Shown in pieces: positions 17,463 through 26,597 of a stretch of DNA of 45,970 nucleotides (within the stretch, counting starts at the first letter, position 1; each line of letters opens with the position of its first letter). This stretch comes from an uncultured Rhodospirillales bacterium (lineage in GTDB: Bacteria; Pseudomonadota; Alphaproteobacteria; Acetobacterales; Acetobacteraceae): NCBI GenBank assembly GCA_903893975.1, contig CAITOL010000149.1, positions 1-45,970 on the forward strand. Reading direction: 5' to 3'. The notes below the pieces were generated by a model, which was given only the letters and a program-made list of their open reading frames with translations, ran no database searches and had not been told where the DNA came from. Made by a program: the position numbers and the translations under genes.

Positions 17463-17697
17463 GTAGTCTCAAGTCTTTCAAAAGCGAACGCGAACGAACG
17501 CGGCGCTCTGCCCACGCGCAAAGCGGTCGGGCGGAAGGCCACGGACAAGCGTCCATCGCGGTCGACAGGACCGCGAGCCGGCGCGAATTGCTGAGTGAAA
17601 AGGGCTACCTGGTCGCTATGGCCGTTCCAGTGCGCGACCCAAAGGTCGGCGGCGGAGGGCTGGCAGCGCACTGAACCACATCAAGGAGCGCCGGCGG
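17463..17697 (-). promoter_or_regulatory. Long 5' leader of the helicase gene
   Basis: About 230 nt separate the predicted promoter from the helicase start. The stretch is GC-rich, has several possible stems (for example around GCGGTCGACAGGACCGC at 17558-17574) and no convincing gene. Long structured leaders are common for cold-inducible helicase genes, so post-transcriptional control is possible; this is inference. Confidence 0.4.
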
Positions 17698-17726
17698 GTT
17701 TTAGTTGTGCGGCGCAGCAAAGTCAA
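17698..17726 (-). promoter_or_regulatory. Candidate promoter of the DEAD-box helicase
   Basis: Read on the minus strand, TTGACT (17721-17726, 5 of 6 consensus) is followed after 17 bp by TAAAAC (17698-17703, 4 of 6). The start would fall near 17690. Confidence 0.5.
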
Positions 17727-17761
17727 GGTAAATCGTATCCGCCAGCGCCGTGATACCTGAC

Positions 17762-17809
17762 GTAATATTACTAAACATTTGTTGACATACCGCATAATCG
17801 CCTTAGTTT
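17762..17809 (+). promoter_or_regulatory. Candidate promoter and palindrome of the first protease gene
   Basis: A perfect TTGACA (17782-17787) is followed after 16 bp by TAGTTT (17804-17809, weak). Ten bases upstream lies the perfect palindrome GTAATATTAC (17762-17771), a possible binding site for an activator or repressor. Confidence 0.4.
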
Positions 17810-17842
17810 TGGTGCATCCGATCCCCTGAGGCAGCTGGTGCT

Positions 17843-20101
17843 ATGACCGTCCCGATTAAGAACTGGCTCAATCGGCTGACCGCGTCAGAGTTGGCAACGA
17901 TCGACTATGAAAGCGGGCTGACAGTCACCAACACGCTCGCCTCGCCGTCGTTCGATACCTATATGGGCCAATGGGTCGGCATCCCCGATCACACCATCGC
18001 CGGTGGCGCCAACGTCACCTTCAGCTTCGACCCCGGCGCCGGCTTCACCGATGCGCAGAAAGCCTCCATCGCCCAAAGCGTGGCGATCTGGTCCGGCATG
18101 GCCAATGTCAACTTCACCTATCAGGCCAACCCCACCGGCGCGACCCTGCTCTTCCTCAAAGCCGGGCAAACCTATAACGGCTCCGTGCTGGGCTCCGGCA
18201 CGTTTGAAACCAGTTCCGGCGGCACAATCCTCGCCTCCGGCATTTACCAGCTCAGCCACGCCACCATTCAGGTCGACCTCGGCGGCGGCTATGGCGACAT
18301 CGCCAGCTACAGCACCTATGGCGGCTACGGCATCGACACCCTGGTGCACGAAGTCGGGCACTTCATGGGGCTCGGCCATAGCGGCCCGTATAACGGCACC
18401 GTTACCCCATCAACCGATCAGTACAACGCCACCGATGTGCGGACCTGGTCGATCATGTCCTACATCAACCCCACCGATCTCTCAGCGAAATATTATTCGT
18501 CCTACACCGTCACCGGCACCAACTGGGGCATCACGTCCGATTACTATCCGCGCGCGCCCTATACCCCGATGGCGCTGGATATTTTCGCCGCCCAGCGGCT
18601 GGATGGCGCCCCCACCAGCCTGATGTTCGCCGGCGGGCAGGTGTTCGGCTTTCATTCCAACATCATGTACACCGCGCTCGATGGCAGCCAGCAGAAGCTG
18701 GCGATGTATGATTTCACCGTCGATACCAACCCGGTCGTCACGCTCTACGATTACGGCAGCAACAACACCCTGGACCTGTCTGGTTTCAGCACCACCAGCA
18801 CCATCAATCTGAACGACGGCATGTACAGCAGCGCCGCCGGCATGACGAACAACATCTTCATCGAATTCGGCACCCAGATAAACAGCGTCATCGGCGGCAG
18901 CGGCAATGACAGCTTCACCGTCAACGGCCTGGCCGACACGGTCGATGGCGGCGGCGGCACCAACACTGTCATCTTCCCCAACCCGGTTTCCGCCTACACC
19001 ATCAGCTACAACGCCGGCACCGCCTCCTACTCCATCACCGCTGGCGCGGTGGTGGACACGCTGACCAACATCCAGCTCGCCCAGTTCGGTGCCGCCGCAC
19101 CGGTCGCGCTCAGCGCGCTGGCCTGCTTCCTCCGTGGCACGCGGATTGCGGCGGCCACCGGGGAGGTCGCGGTGGAAACCCTGCGCCCTGGGGATCTGGT
19201 GCGCACCGCCAGCGGCCAGCTGCGCCCCATTCTCTGGGTGGGCTATGGCCGGTCCCTGATCACCCCAGCCAACCGCTGCGATGTCGCACCGGTGGTGTTT
19301 CGCCCCGGCGCGCTCGGGCAGGCCGCCGATGGCAGCCCGCTGCCACGGCGCGACCTCGCGGTCACCCGCCGCCACGCCATGCTGGTGGGCGACGTGCTGG
19401 TGCCGGCGGAACTCCTGGTCAACGACGTCTCAGTGCTCTGGGACGACTGGCGCCAGCAGATCGAGTTCTACCATATCGAACTCGCAACCCACGACCTGCT
19501 GCTGGCCGAGGGGGCACCCAGCGAAAGCTTCCGCGACGATGACAGCGGCCAGGTGTTCCACAACGGCGCCAGCCGCCCGCACCGGCCGCGCCAGCCGCCC
19601 TGCCGGCCGGTGGTCGAAGGTGGGCTGTGGCTGGACTCCGCCTGGCGCCGCATCGCCGCGCTGGCCGGGGCAACGGCGCAGCACACGGCGGACCCAGACC
19701 TGCATCTGCGCATCAACGGCATCCGGGTCGACGGCCAGCGCGACGGCGACCGCTGGATTTTCGACCTCGCATCGGGTGCGCACAGCCTCACCCTCGTCTC
19801 CCGCAGCATCATCCCCGCCAGCACCCCCTCTGGCGCAACACAGGCTGACCGGCGTCGGCTGGGCGTGGCGGTGCGGGAAATCATCGTCTGGCGGGGGGAT
19901 GATCACCGCCTGATCGACCTTGCCGACCGCGCGCTGACCGATGGCTGGCACCCGGCCGAGCGCGGCTATCGCTGGACCAAGGGCCAGGCCGTGCTGACCG
20001 ACCGGATGGAAGCCTGGCTCGCCGGGCCGGTGCGGCTGGAGGTGCGGCTGATGCCGGCGCTGCACTATCGCGTCCCGGCGGAGCAACGCTGCGTCGCCTG
20101 A
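17843..20101 (+). CDS. Serralysin-like M10 metalloprotease fused to a Hint autoprocessing domain (paralogue 1)
   Basis: A 752-residue multidomain protein. Residues about 1-270 form a matrixin/serralysin-type zinc protease with HEVGHFMGLGH (ligands H169, H173, H179; catalytic E170) and the Met-turn SIMSYI (M205). Residues 271-415 resemble the serralysin C-terminal beta region but keep only two degenerate RTX repeats (GGSGNDSFT and DGGGGTNTV). A Hint domain of the Hint_2 type starts at C428 (LACFLRGTRI), with H511 in VTRRHAML and a VFHN end at 571-574. A last domain (about 615-745) ends with DGWHPAERGYRWTKG. There is no N-terminal signal peptide, so type I secretion is likely. Hint chemistry could cut before C428 and release the protease. 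A near-identical arrangement is encoded at 23181-25412. Confidence 0.88.
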   Translation: MTVPIKNWLNRLTASELATIDYESGLTVTNTLASPSFDTYMGQWVGIPDHTIAGGANVTFSFDPGAGFTDAQKASIAQSVAIWSGMANVNFTYQANPTGATLLFLKAGQTYNGSVLGSGTFETSSGGTILASGIYQLSHATIQVDLGGGYGDIASYSTYGGYGIDTLVHEVGHFMGLGHSGPYNGTVTPSTDQYNATDVRTWSIMSYINPTDLSAKYYSSYTVTGTNWGITSDYYPRAPYTPMALDIFAAQRLDGAPTSLMFAGGQVFGFHSNIMYTALDGSQQKLAMYDFTVDTNPVVTLYDYGSNNTLDLSGFSTTSTINLNDGMYSSAAGMTNNIFIEFGTQINSVIGGSGNDSFTVNGLADTVDGGGGTNTVIFPNPVSAYTISYNAGTASYSITAGAVVDTLTNIQLAQFGAAAPVALSALACFLRGTRIAAATGEVAVETLRPGDLVRTASGQLRPILWVGYGRSLITPANRCDVAPVVFRPGALGQAADGSPLPRRDLAVTRRHAMLVGDVLVPAELLVNDVSVLWDDWRQQIEFYHIELATHDLLLAEGAPSESFRDDDSGQVFHNGASRPHRPRQPPCRPVVEGGLWLDSAWRRIAALAGATAQHTADPDLHLRINGIRVDGQRDGDRWIFDLASGAHSLTLVSRSIIPASTPSGATQADRRRLGVAVREIIVWRGDDHRLIDLADRALTDGWHPAERGYRWTKGQAVLTDRMEAWLAGPVRLEVRLMPALHYRVPAEQRCVA

Positions 20102-20115
20102 ACGCCACGGCGCGC

Positions 20116-20160
20116 GGGCCGGACAGTCACCGCGTGGGGGCGCGCGTGACCATCCGGCCC
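20116..20160. terminator. Large inverted repeat between convergent genes
   Basis: GGGCCGGA (20116-20123) pairs with TCCGGCCC (20153-20160), and inside it GTCAC pairs with GTGAC. The hairpin lies between the convergent ends of the protease and aceA genes. There is no T-run after it on either strand, so it is terminator-like rather than a classic rho-independent terminator. A second CGGCCG/CGGCCG pair follows at about 20166-20188. Confidence 0.45.
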
Positions 20161-20228
20161 GTTCGACGGCCGCATCCCTGTTCCGGCCGCAGCCCCGCTC
20201 TTGGGCGACGGGTTAAGCCCCAGCCGTA

Positions 20229-21560
<1,332 letters not shown>

Positions 21561-21591
21561 TGCAGGTCTCCGATTGATCAGGGTCGATGAA

Positions 21592-21651
21592 GTGAATTAT
21601 TCACATTGCATCTGCGAAGGATATCGGGAAAATACGTCAAAGCGTGCAATG
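21592..21651. promoter_or_regulatory. Candidate operators in the aceA / regulator intergenic region
   Basis: GTGAATTATTCAC (21592-21604) is a palindrome with 6-bp arms. CATTGCA (21604-21610) and TGCAATG (21645-21651) form a second inverted pair. Both lie between the divergent starts at 21560 and 21701 and are plausible sites for the RamB-type regulator, but no binding data support this. Confidence 0.4.
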
Positions 21652-21700
21652 CGGTAACATTATTAACGGTCGAACTTGTAAATCAGTAAAGGATGTAAAG

Positions 21701-23095
21701 ATGGCGCGCCCATTAATCGGCCGCACGGTGCGGCGGTTGCGGCAGGAACAGCGCATTACCCAAGCGGCGCTGGCCATCCGTCTGGGCATTTCGGCGAGCT
21801 ATCTGAACCTGATCGAGCACGACCAGCGCGCGGTCTCCGCCAGCCTGCTGATCAAGCTGACCGAAACGCTGAAAGTAGACCTCGCGGCGCTGTCTGGCAG
21901 CAGCGAGCGCCAATTGGAAACCCAGTTGCGAGAGGTTTTCGCCGATCCGGTGCTGGGTGCCGAGCCGGTGCCGGATGCGGAAGCCGGGGCGCTGGCCGGC
22001 AACAGCCCGGCAGCGGCGCGGGCCATCCTGGCGCTGTATCGGGCCTGGCGGGTGGCGCGGGAAGATGCGGGCGGCATCGCCCTGCCGAGCGGACGGCGGT
22101 TGCTGCTGCCCACCGAGGAGGCGCGGGATTATTTCAATGAACGCGCCAACTATTTTCAGACATTGGAAGATGGCGCTGAGGCGTTGGGGGCGGAATTAAA
22201 CGTCGCCCCATCCGAGCTTAACCACGCCATCGCCGAGCGGTTGCGCGGGCGGCACGGCCTGCGCATCCGCGTCGTGCCACTCGATGGCGCCTTGCGCCGC
22301 TATGATGCGGAAGGACGGCAATTGCTGCTGTCCGAACGCCTGCCGCGCGAAAGCCGCGGCTTCCATCTGGCGTTTCAGCTCGGGTTGTTGGAATTGCGCA
22401 CTTTGGTGGAGGCAGAAATCCACCTCGCCGAGCCCTCCTCGCCGGAGGCTGCCGGGCTGATGCGGATTGGCCTGCTGAACTACCTCGCCGCCGCGTTGCT
22501 CATGCCCTACCAACCGTTTGGGGACGCCGCGCGCACGTTGCGCCATGATGTGGATGCGCTCGCGGCCCGGTTCGGCGTCAGCTACGAACAAGCCTGCCAG
22601 CGCCTCGCCAGCCTGCAACGGCCTGGCGCGCGCGGGGTGCCGTTCTTCTTCCTGCGCGTCGATCCGGCCGGCAATGTCACCAAACGGTTTTCCGCCGCCG
22701 CCTTCCCGTTCGCCCGCTATGGCGGCTCCTGCCCGCGCTGGGTGGTGCACACCGCCTTCGCCACGCCCGGAACGTTACGGGTTCAGGTGGCGCGCCTGCC
22801 GGACGGGGCGACGTTTTTGTGTTTCGCCCGCACGGTGATCGCCCCGTCCGCCGGCTGGGGCGATCCGCCGCCGGTGCATGTGGTGGCGATGGGCTGCGAC
22901 ATCGACCACGCCAGCAGCATGGTCTACGCCGATGGGATCGAGACGGATCGCGCCGTGGTCGGCATTGGCCTGTCCTGCCGGCTGTGCGACCGGCTGGACT
23001 GCCGCAGCCGCGCCTTCCCACCGCTGGAACATCGCCTCGCGCTGGACCCGCTGACCACCACCAGCGCCACACCTTACCGGTTCGATACGGCTTAG
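21701..23095 (+). CDS. ScfR/RamB-type XRE regulator with ImmA/IrrE-like domain
   Basis: The 464-residue protein begins with an XRE helix-turn-helix (about residues 5-62: GRTVRRLRQEQRITQAALA, then SASYLNLIEHDQR). A central region of the DUF955/ImmA-IrrE type follows, but without an intact HExxH zinc motif (FHLAFQLGLLE at the expected place), so it is likely a ligand sensor and not a protease. The C-terminal ScfR part carries the cysteine motif GLSCRLCDRLDCRSRAFPPLEH. Known relatives include RamB, which represses aceA and aceB in corynebacteria and senses acyl-CoA metabolism state. ATG 21701 was chosen over 21644 because the conserved domain starts there and AAAGGA precedes it. It is divergent from aceA, its probable target. 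Confidence 0.87.
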   Translation: MARPLIGRTVRRLRQEQRITQAALAIRLGISASYLNLIEHDQRAVSASLLIKLTETLKVDLAALSGSSERQLETQLREVFADPVLGAEPVPDAEAGALAGNSPAAARAILALYRAWRVAREDAGGIALPSGRRLLLPTEEARDYFNERANYFQTLEDGAEALGAELNVAPSELNHAIAERLRGRHGLRIRVVPLDGALRRYDAEGRQLLLSERLPRESRGFHLAFQLGLLELRTLVEAEIHLAEPSSPEAAGLMRIGLLNYLAAALLMPYQPFGDAARTLRHDVDALAARFGVSYEQACQRLASLQRPGARGVPFFFLRVDPAGNVTKRFSAAAFPFARYGGSCPRWVVHTAFATPGTLRVQVARLPDGATFLCFARTVIAPSAGWGDPPPVHVVAMGCDIDHASSMVYADGIETDRAVVGIGLSCRLCDRLDCRSRAFPPLEHRLALDPLTTTSATPYRFDTA

Positions 23096-23115
23096 CGCCA
23101 AACGCCCAAGCTGGT

Positions 23116-23144
23116 TTGACGGCATTGCGACAGGCTGAGATATT
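23116..23144 (+). promoter_or_regulatory. Candidate promoter of the second protease gene
   Basis: TTGACG (23116-23121, 5 of 6) and GATATT (23139-23144, 4 of 6) are spaced by 17 bp, about 37 bp before the ATG at 23181. The second protease therefore need not depend on the regulator gene upstream. Confidence 0.45.
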
Positions 23145-23180
23145 GTCTTACGAATCGTTGCAAATCGATCGGCGGGGATC

Positions 23181-25412
23181 ATGCCTAGTAATATCAATAC
23201 GTTGCTGAGCCGGTTGAACCCGTCGCAGACCGCAACCATCACCTATGAAAGCGGTTTGGATAACACCGGGGCGACCTCGGCCGCATCGTTCAACACGTAT
23301 TTCGGCTCCCAGCTGGAAATTCCCGCCGCCACCATCGGCACCGGCGCCACGGTCACATTCAGTTTCGACCCCGGCGCCAGCTTCACCGCCGCACAGCAGG
23401 CCAGCATGGCGCAAAGCCTGGCGATCTGGTCCGGCATGGCCAACATCACCTTCACCTATTCGGCCGATCCATCGACGGCGATGCTCACCTTCATCAAGGT
23501 CGGGCAAACCTATAACGGCGCGGTGGTCGGCGCCGGCACCTCGGAATCGGCCGTCACCAAAGTCGCCACCGGCACTGCCGGGGTGCAGCAGGTCACCAAA
23601 GCCACCATTCAGATCGATACCAGCGGCGGTTACGGCGACATCGCCAGCTATACCGTTGCGGCCGGCTACGGCATTGATACGCTGGTGCATGAAGTCGGCC
23701 ACCTCGTCGGCCTCGGCCATACCGGCCCGTATAACGGCACCGTCACCAGCGCCACCCAGCAGAACAACAGCACCGATGTGCGCACCTGGTCGATCATGTC
23801 GTATATCGACTCGACCGATGCTACTGCGAAATATTACGCCAGCTATTCGCCAACCGGCACCAATTTCGGCGCCACCGATAGCAACCGGGCACCGTATACC
23901 CCCATGGGGCTGGACGTGTTCGCCGCCCAACGCCTGCTCGGCGCGCCCACCAGCACCATGTTTGCCGGCGGGCAGACGTTCGGCTTTAATTCCAATGTGA
24001 AATACACCGCCATCGACGGCAGCCAGCAAGCGCTGTCGATGTATGATTTCACCGTCGATGCGTTCCCGGTGGTGACGATCTACGACTACGGCGCCAACAA
24101 TACGCTCGACCTGTCCGGCTACACCACCACCAGCACGGTCAATCTGAACGACGGCACTTTCAGCTCCGTCAACGGTATGACCAACGATATTTTCATCGAG
24201 TACGGCACCCAGATCAACGCCGCCATCGGTGGCACGGGCGATGACACGTTCACGGTCAACAGCGCTGCGGACACGATCAACGGCGGTGCCGGCACCAACA
24301 CCGTCGTCTTTGCCGCCGCCCGATCCGCCTATACGTTCACGATGTCCAACGGCACCTATTACGCCACGATGAACGGCGTTACGGACGCGCTGACCAATAT
24401 CCAGTCGGTGCGGTTTTCCGACCAGACGGTGGCCGCGACCGATCTGGCCTGCTTCCTGCCGGGCACCCGCATCGCCACGCCGCAGGGCGAAGTGGCGGTG
24501 GAACATTTGCACGTTGGGGCCTGGGTGCGCACCCGGTCCGGCGCGGTGCGGCGCATTGCCTGGATCGGCTATGGCCGGTCCGCCATCACCCCATATAATC
24601 GCTGCGATGCCTCCCCGGTGCTGTTCCAGCCCGGCGCGCTGGGGCTGGACGCCGCCGGCCAGCCAGTGCCGCGCCGGCCACTGAAAGTCACCCGCCGCCA
24701 CGGCATGGTGGTGGGCCATGTGCTGGTGCCCGCCGAACATCTGGTCAACGGCGTCTCCGTGCAATGGGACGACAGCGCCGATTGGGTGGAATTTTACCAC
24801 ATCGAACTGGACAGCCACGACATTCTGTTCGCCGAGGGTGCCGCGACCGAAAGCTTCCGCGATGATGAAAGCGAGCAATTGTTCCACAACACCGCCACCC
24901 GCCCGGCACGCGGCTGGGAACCCTCCTGCCTGCCGGTGGTCGATTGCGGGCCAGAGCTGGAAGCCGCGTGGCGGCAGGTCGCCGGCTATGCCGGCCAACC
25001 GCCGCGCCACCGGTTCACCACCAGCCCCGATCTGCATCTGCGCATCGACGGCACCCGCATCGACGGGCGCAGCCGCGACGGGGAAACCTGGCGCTTCGAC
25101 CTGCCGCCCAACCCGCGCGAAATCCTCATCGCCTCAGACACCGTCATTCCGGCGACGGATGGGATAAGCGAGGAATTGCGCCGGCTTGGCGTCGCGGTGA
25201 TGGAAATGACCCTCTGGCGGCACAATACCGGCCGCCCGCTCGATCTCGCCGATCCCGCGCTGCGCGATGGCTGGCACGCCGACCAGAACGGCCATCGCTG
25301 GACCAAGGGCCTCGCCAGCCTGCCGGTCGATGCCGCGCCGATCTGGCAAAATGCCACCCAGCTCGAATTGCTGGTGCGCCCGGCGGCCCGCTATCCACGC
25401 CGCCTCGCCTAA
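23181..25412 (+). CDS. Serralysin-like M10 metalloprotease fused to a Hint autoprocessing domain (paralogue 2)
   Basis: A 743-residue paralogue of the protein at 17843-20101, colinear over its whole length with motif positions shifted by only a few residues. The zinc motif is HEVGHLVGLGH (H170, E171, H174, H180) with Met-turn SIMSYI (M206). Two degenerate calcium-type repeats follow (GGTGDDTFT, NGGAGTNTV). The Hint domain starts at C424 (LACFLPGTRI), has H507 in VTRRHGMV, and ends LFHN (567-570). The last domain starts PDLHLRIDGTRIDG and has DGWHADQNGHRWTKG near the end. No signal peptide is present. The catalytic residues of both protease and Hint are intact, so both copies look functional. 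It is followed after 9 bp by a zinc-ribbon protein gene, which paralogue 1 lacks. Confidence 0.88.
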   Translation: MPSNINTLLSRLNPSQTATITYESGLDNTGATSAASFNTYFGSQLEIPAATIGTGATVTFSFDPGASFTAAQQASMAQSLAIWSGMANITFTYSADPSTAMLTFIKVGQTYNGAVVGAGTSESAVTKVATGTAGVQQVTKATIQIDTSGGYGDIASYTVAAGYGIDTLVHEVGHLVGLGHTGPYNGTVTSATQQNNSTDVRTWSIMSYIDSTDATAKYYASYSPTGTNFGATDSNRAPYTPMGLDVFAAQRLLGAPTSTMFAGGQTFGFNSNVKYTAIDGSQQALSMYDFTVDAFPVVTIYDYGANNTLDLSGYTTTSTVNLNDGTFSSVNGMTNDIFIEYGTQINAAIGGTGDDTFTVNSAADTINGGAGTNTVVFAAARSAYTFTMSNGTYYATMNGVTDALTNIQSVRFSDQTVAATDLACFLPGTRIATPQGEVAVEHLHVGAWVRTRSGAVRRIAWIGYGRSAITPYNRCDASPVLFQPGALGLDAAGQPVPRRPLKVTRRHGMVVGHVLVPAEHLVNGVSVQWDDSADWVEFYHIELDSHDILFAEGAATESFRDDESEQLFHNTATRPARGWEPSCLPVVDCGPELEAAWRQVAGYAGQPPRHRFTTSPDLHLRIDGTRIDGRSRDGETWRFDLPPNPREILIASDTVIPATDGISEELRRLGVAVMEMTLWRHNTGRPLDLADPALRDGWHADQNGHRWTKGLASLPVDAAPIWQNATQLELLVRPAARYPRRLA

Positions 25413-25421
25413 CCCGGCCAC

Positions 25422-26123
25422 ATGCCCCGTCCGGGAAAATCCAGATGCGCCGTCTGCGGGGCCAGTGCACCAGCGCCGTTTCAGCCGCCGATGCCGGAAG
25501 GCCCGCCAGACCTCGATCTGCGCCCGGGCGCGCCGGCACGCGCAACCCTGCCGGATTGGGTTCAAACCTGCCGTGCCTGCCAGGCCGCGGCGCCAGATCT
25601 GGCCGCCCTGCCGCTCTCGGCGGCCGAAATCGTCCGGTCAGAGAATTACCGCTGGCTGGAACGCCACGCCGCGCATGTCCGGCCATTTCTGCGCTGGGCA
25701 CGGCTCTGCCCGGCACAGGCGCGCGGCGAGGTGTTTTTGATGGCGGCCTGGAGCGAGGACGACGCCGGCAATGCCGAGGCCGCCCGGCTGCTGCGCCAGC
25801 GCGCGCTGCGCGTGTGGGGCCAGGCGCTGCCGGACGATAGCGGTGGGCTCAGCGCTGCCCTGCGCCATCTGGACGTGCTGCGCCGCAGTGAAGCCTGGGC
25901 AGACGCCGCATCGGCAGCCACGCGGCTGCAATCCCTATCCTTGGACAGCACCAGCGCCGCGATCGTCGGGCTGCAACACGCCCGCATCGCGGCGCAGGAT
26001 GGCGCCTGCCTCAGCATGGCCCTCGCCTTGCCACCGCCGGCACATCGGCCACATGTGGCACATCTCCAGCGGCCGATCCGGCCCGCCAAACGCAGCTGGG
26101 TGCGCCGCTTGCTGCGGCGCTAA
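25422..26123 (+). CDS. Zinc-ribbon protein of unknown function
   Basis: A 233-residue protein I do not recognise by name. Two CxxC pairs, C9-C12 (CAVC) and C50-C53 (CRAC), should form an N-terminal zinc ribbon. Between them lies the segment GPPDLDLRPGAPARATLPDW. The rest is mainly helical and Ala/Leu/Arg-rich with tetratricopeptide-like character (about 85-195), and the tail is strongly basic (RPAKRSWVRRLLRR). No signal peptide or membrane helix is seen, so it is cytoplasmic. It starts 9 bp after the second Hint-protease gene, so the two are probably co-transcribed. A link to protease production or secretion is possible, but rests only on position. Confidence 0.65.
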   Translation: MPRPGKSRCAVCGASAPAPFQPPMPEGPPDLDLRPGAPARATLPDWVQTCRACQAAAPDLAALPLSAAEIVRSENYRWLERHAAHVRPFLRWARLCPAQARGEVFLMAAWSEDDAGNAEAARLLRQRALRVWGQALPDDSGGLSAALRHLDVLRRSEAWADAASAATRLQSLSLDSTSAAIVGLQHARIAAQDGACLSMALALPPPAHRPHVAHLQRPIRPAKRSWVRRLLRR

Positions 26124-26129
26124 ACGCGG

Positions 26130-26597
26130 TCAGCCCAGCCCCTGCGCCGCCGCCTTCACCTCTGCCGCATGGCCCTCAACCTTCACTTTCGGCCACACCT
26201 TCACCACCTTGCCGCCGCCATCGATCAGGAAGGTGGTGCGTTCAATCCCCATATATTTGCGGCCATACATGGATTTCTCCACCCACACGCCATAGGCGGT
26301 GGCGGCGGCTTTATCCTCGTCCGACGCCAGCGGAAAGGTCAGGTTATATTTGCCGGCGAATTTCTCAATCGGCTTTATCGGGTCCGGCGACACCCCGATA
26401 ATATCCAGCCCGAGGCTGCCGAATTGCGGCAACGCTTCCTGGAACGCACAGGCCTGCTTGGTGCAGCCGGACGTATCGGCCTTCGGGTAGAAATACAGCA
26501 CAAACGGCTTGCCGTGCTGTCCGGCGAGGCTGACCGTGCGGCCGCCGCTGGCCGGCAGGGTGAAAGCGGGGGCTTGGTCGCCGGGCTCGATGGTCAT
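26130..26597 (-). CDS. bcp: Thioredoxin-dependent peroxiredoxin, BCP type
   Basis: A 155-residue atypical two-cysteine peroxiredoxin that reduces peroxides with thioredoxin. The peroxidatic cysteine is C45 in YPKADTSGCTKQAC and the resolving cysteine C50 lies five residues on, as in E. coli BCP. The C-terminal part ERTTFLIDGGGKVVKVWPKVKVEGHAAEV is also typical. Its ATG overlaps the glnE stop by 4 bp, so it is translated from the glnE message. Its stop lies 6 bp from that of the convergent zinc-ribbon gene. Confidence 0.94.
   Translation of the reverse strand: MTIEPGDQAPAFTLPASGGRTVSLAGQHGKPFVLYFYPKADTSGCTKQACAFQEALPQFGSLGLDIIGVSPDPIKPIEKFAGKYNLTFPLASDEDKAAATAYGVWVEKSMYGRKYMGIERTTFLIDGGGKVVKVWPKVKVEGHAAEVKAAAQGLG

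Noticed and set aside
17456-17674. Small plus-strand open frame upstream of the helicase
   Set aside because: No ribosome site, no recognisable product, and it overlaps the predicted helicase leader.
19560-19580. Full intein insertion within the protease genes
   Set aside because: There is no homing endonuclease domain and no host protein sequence that would be rejoined across the Hint region; an autoprocessing Hint domain is the simpler reading.
23148-25037. Long minus-strand open frame (629 codons) opposite the second protease
   Set aside because: It is the antisense shadow of a gene with clear zinc-protease and Hint motifs. Its own translation is His/Gly/Ala-rich with no recognisable domain.
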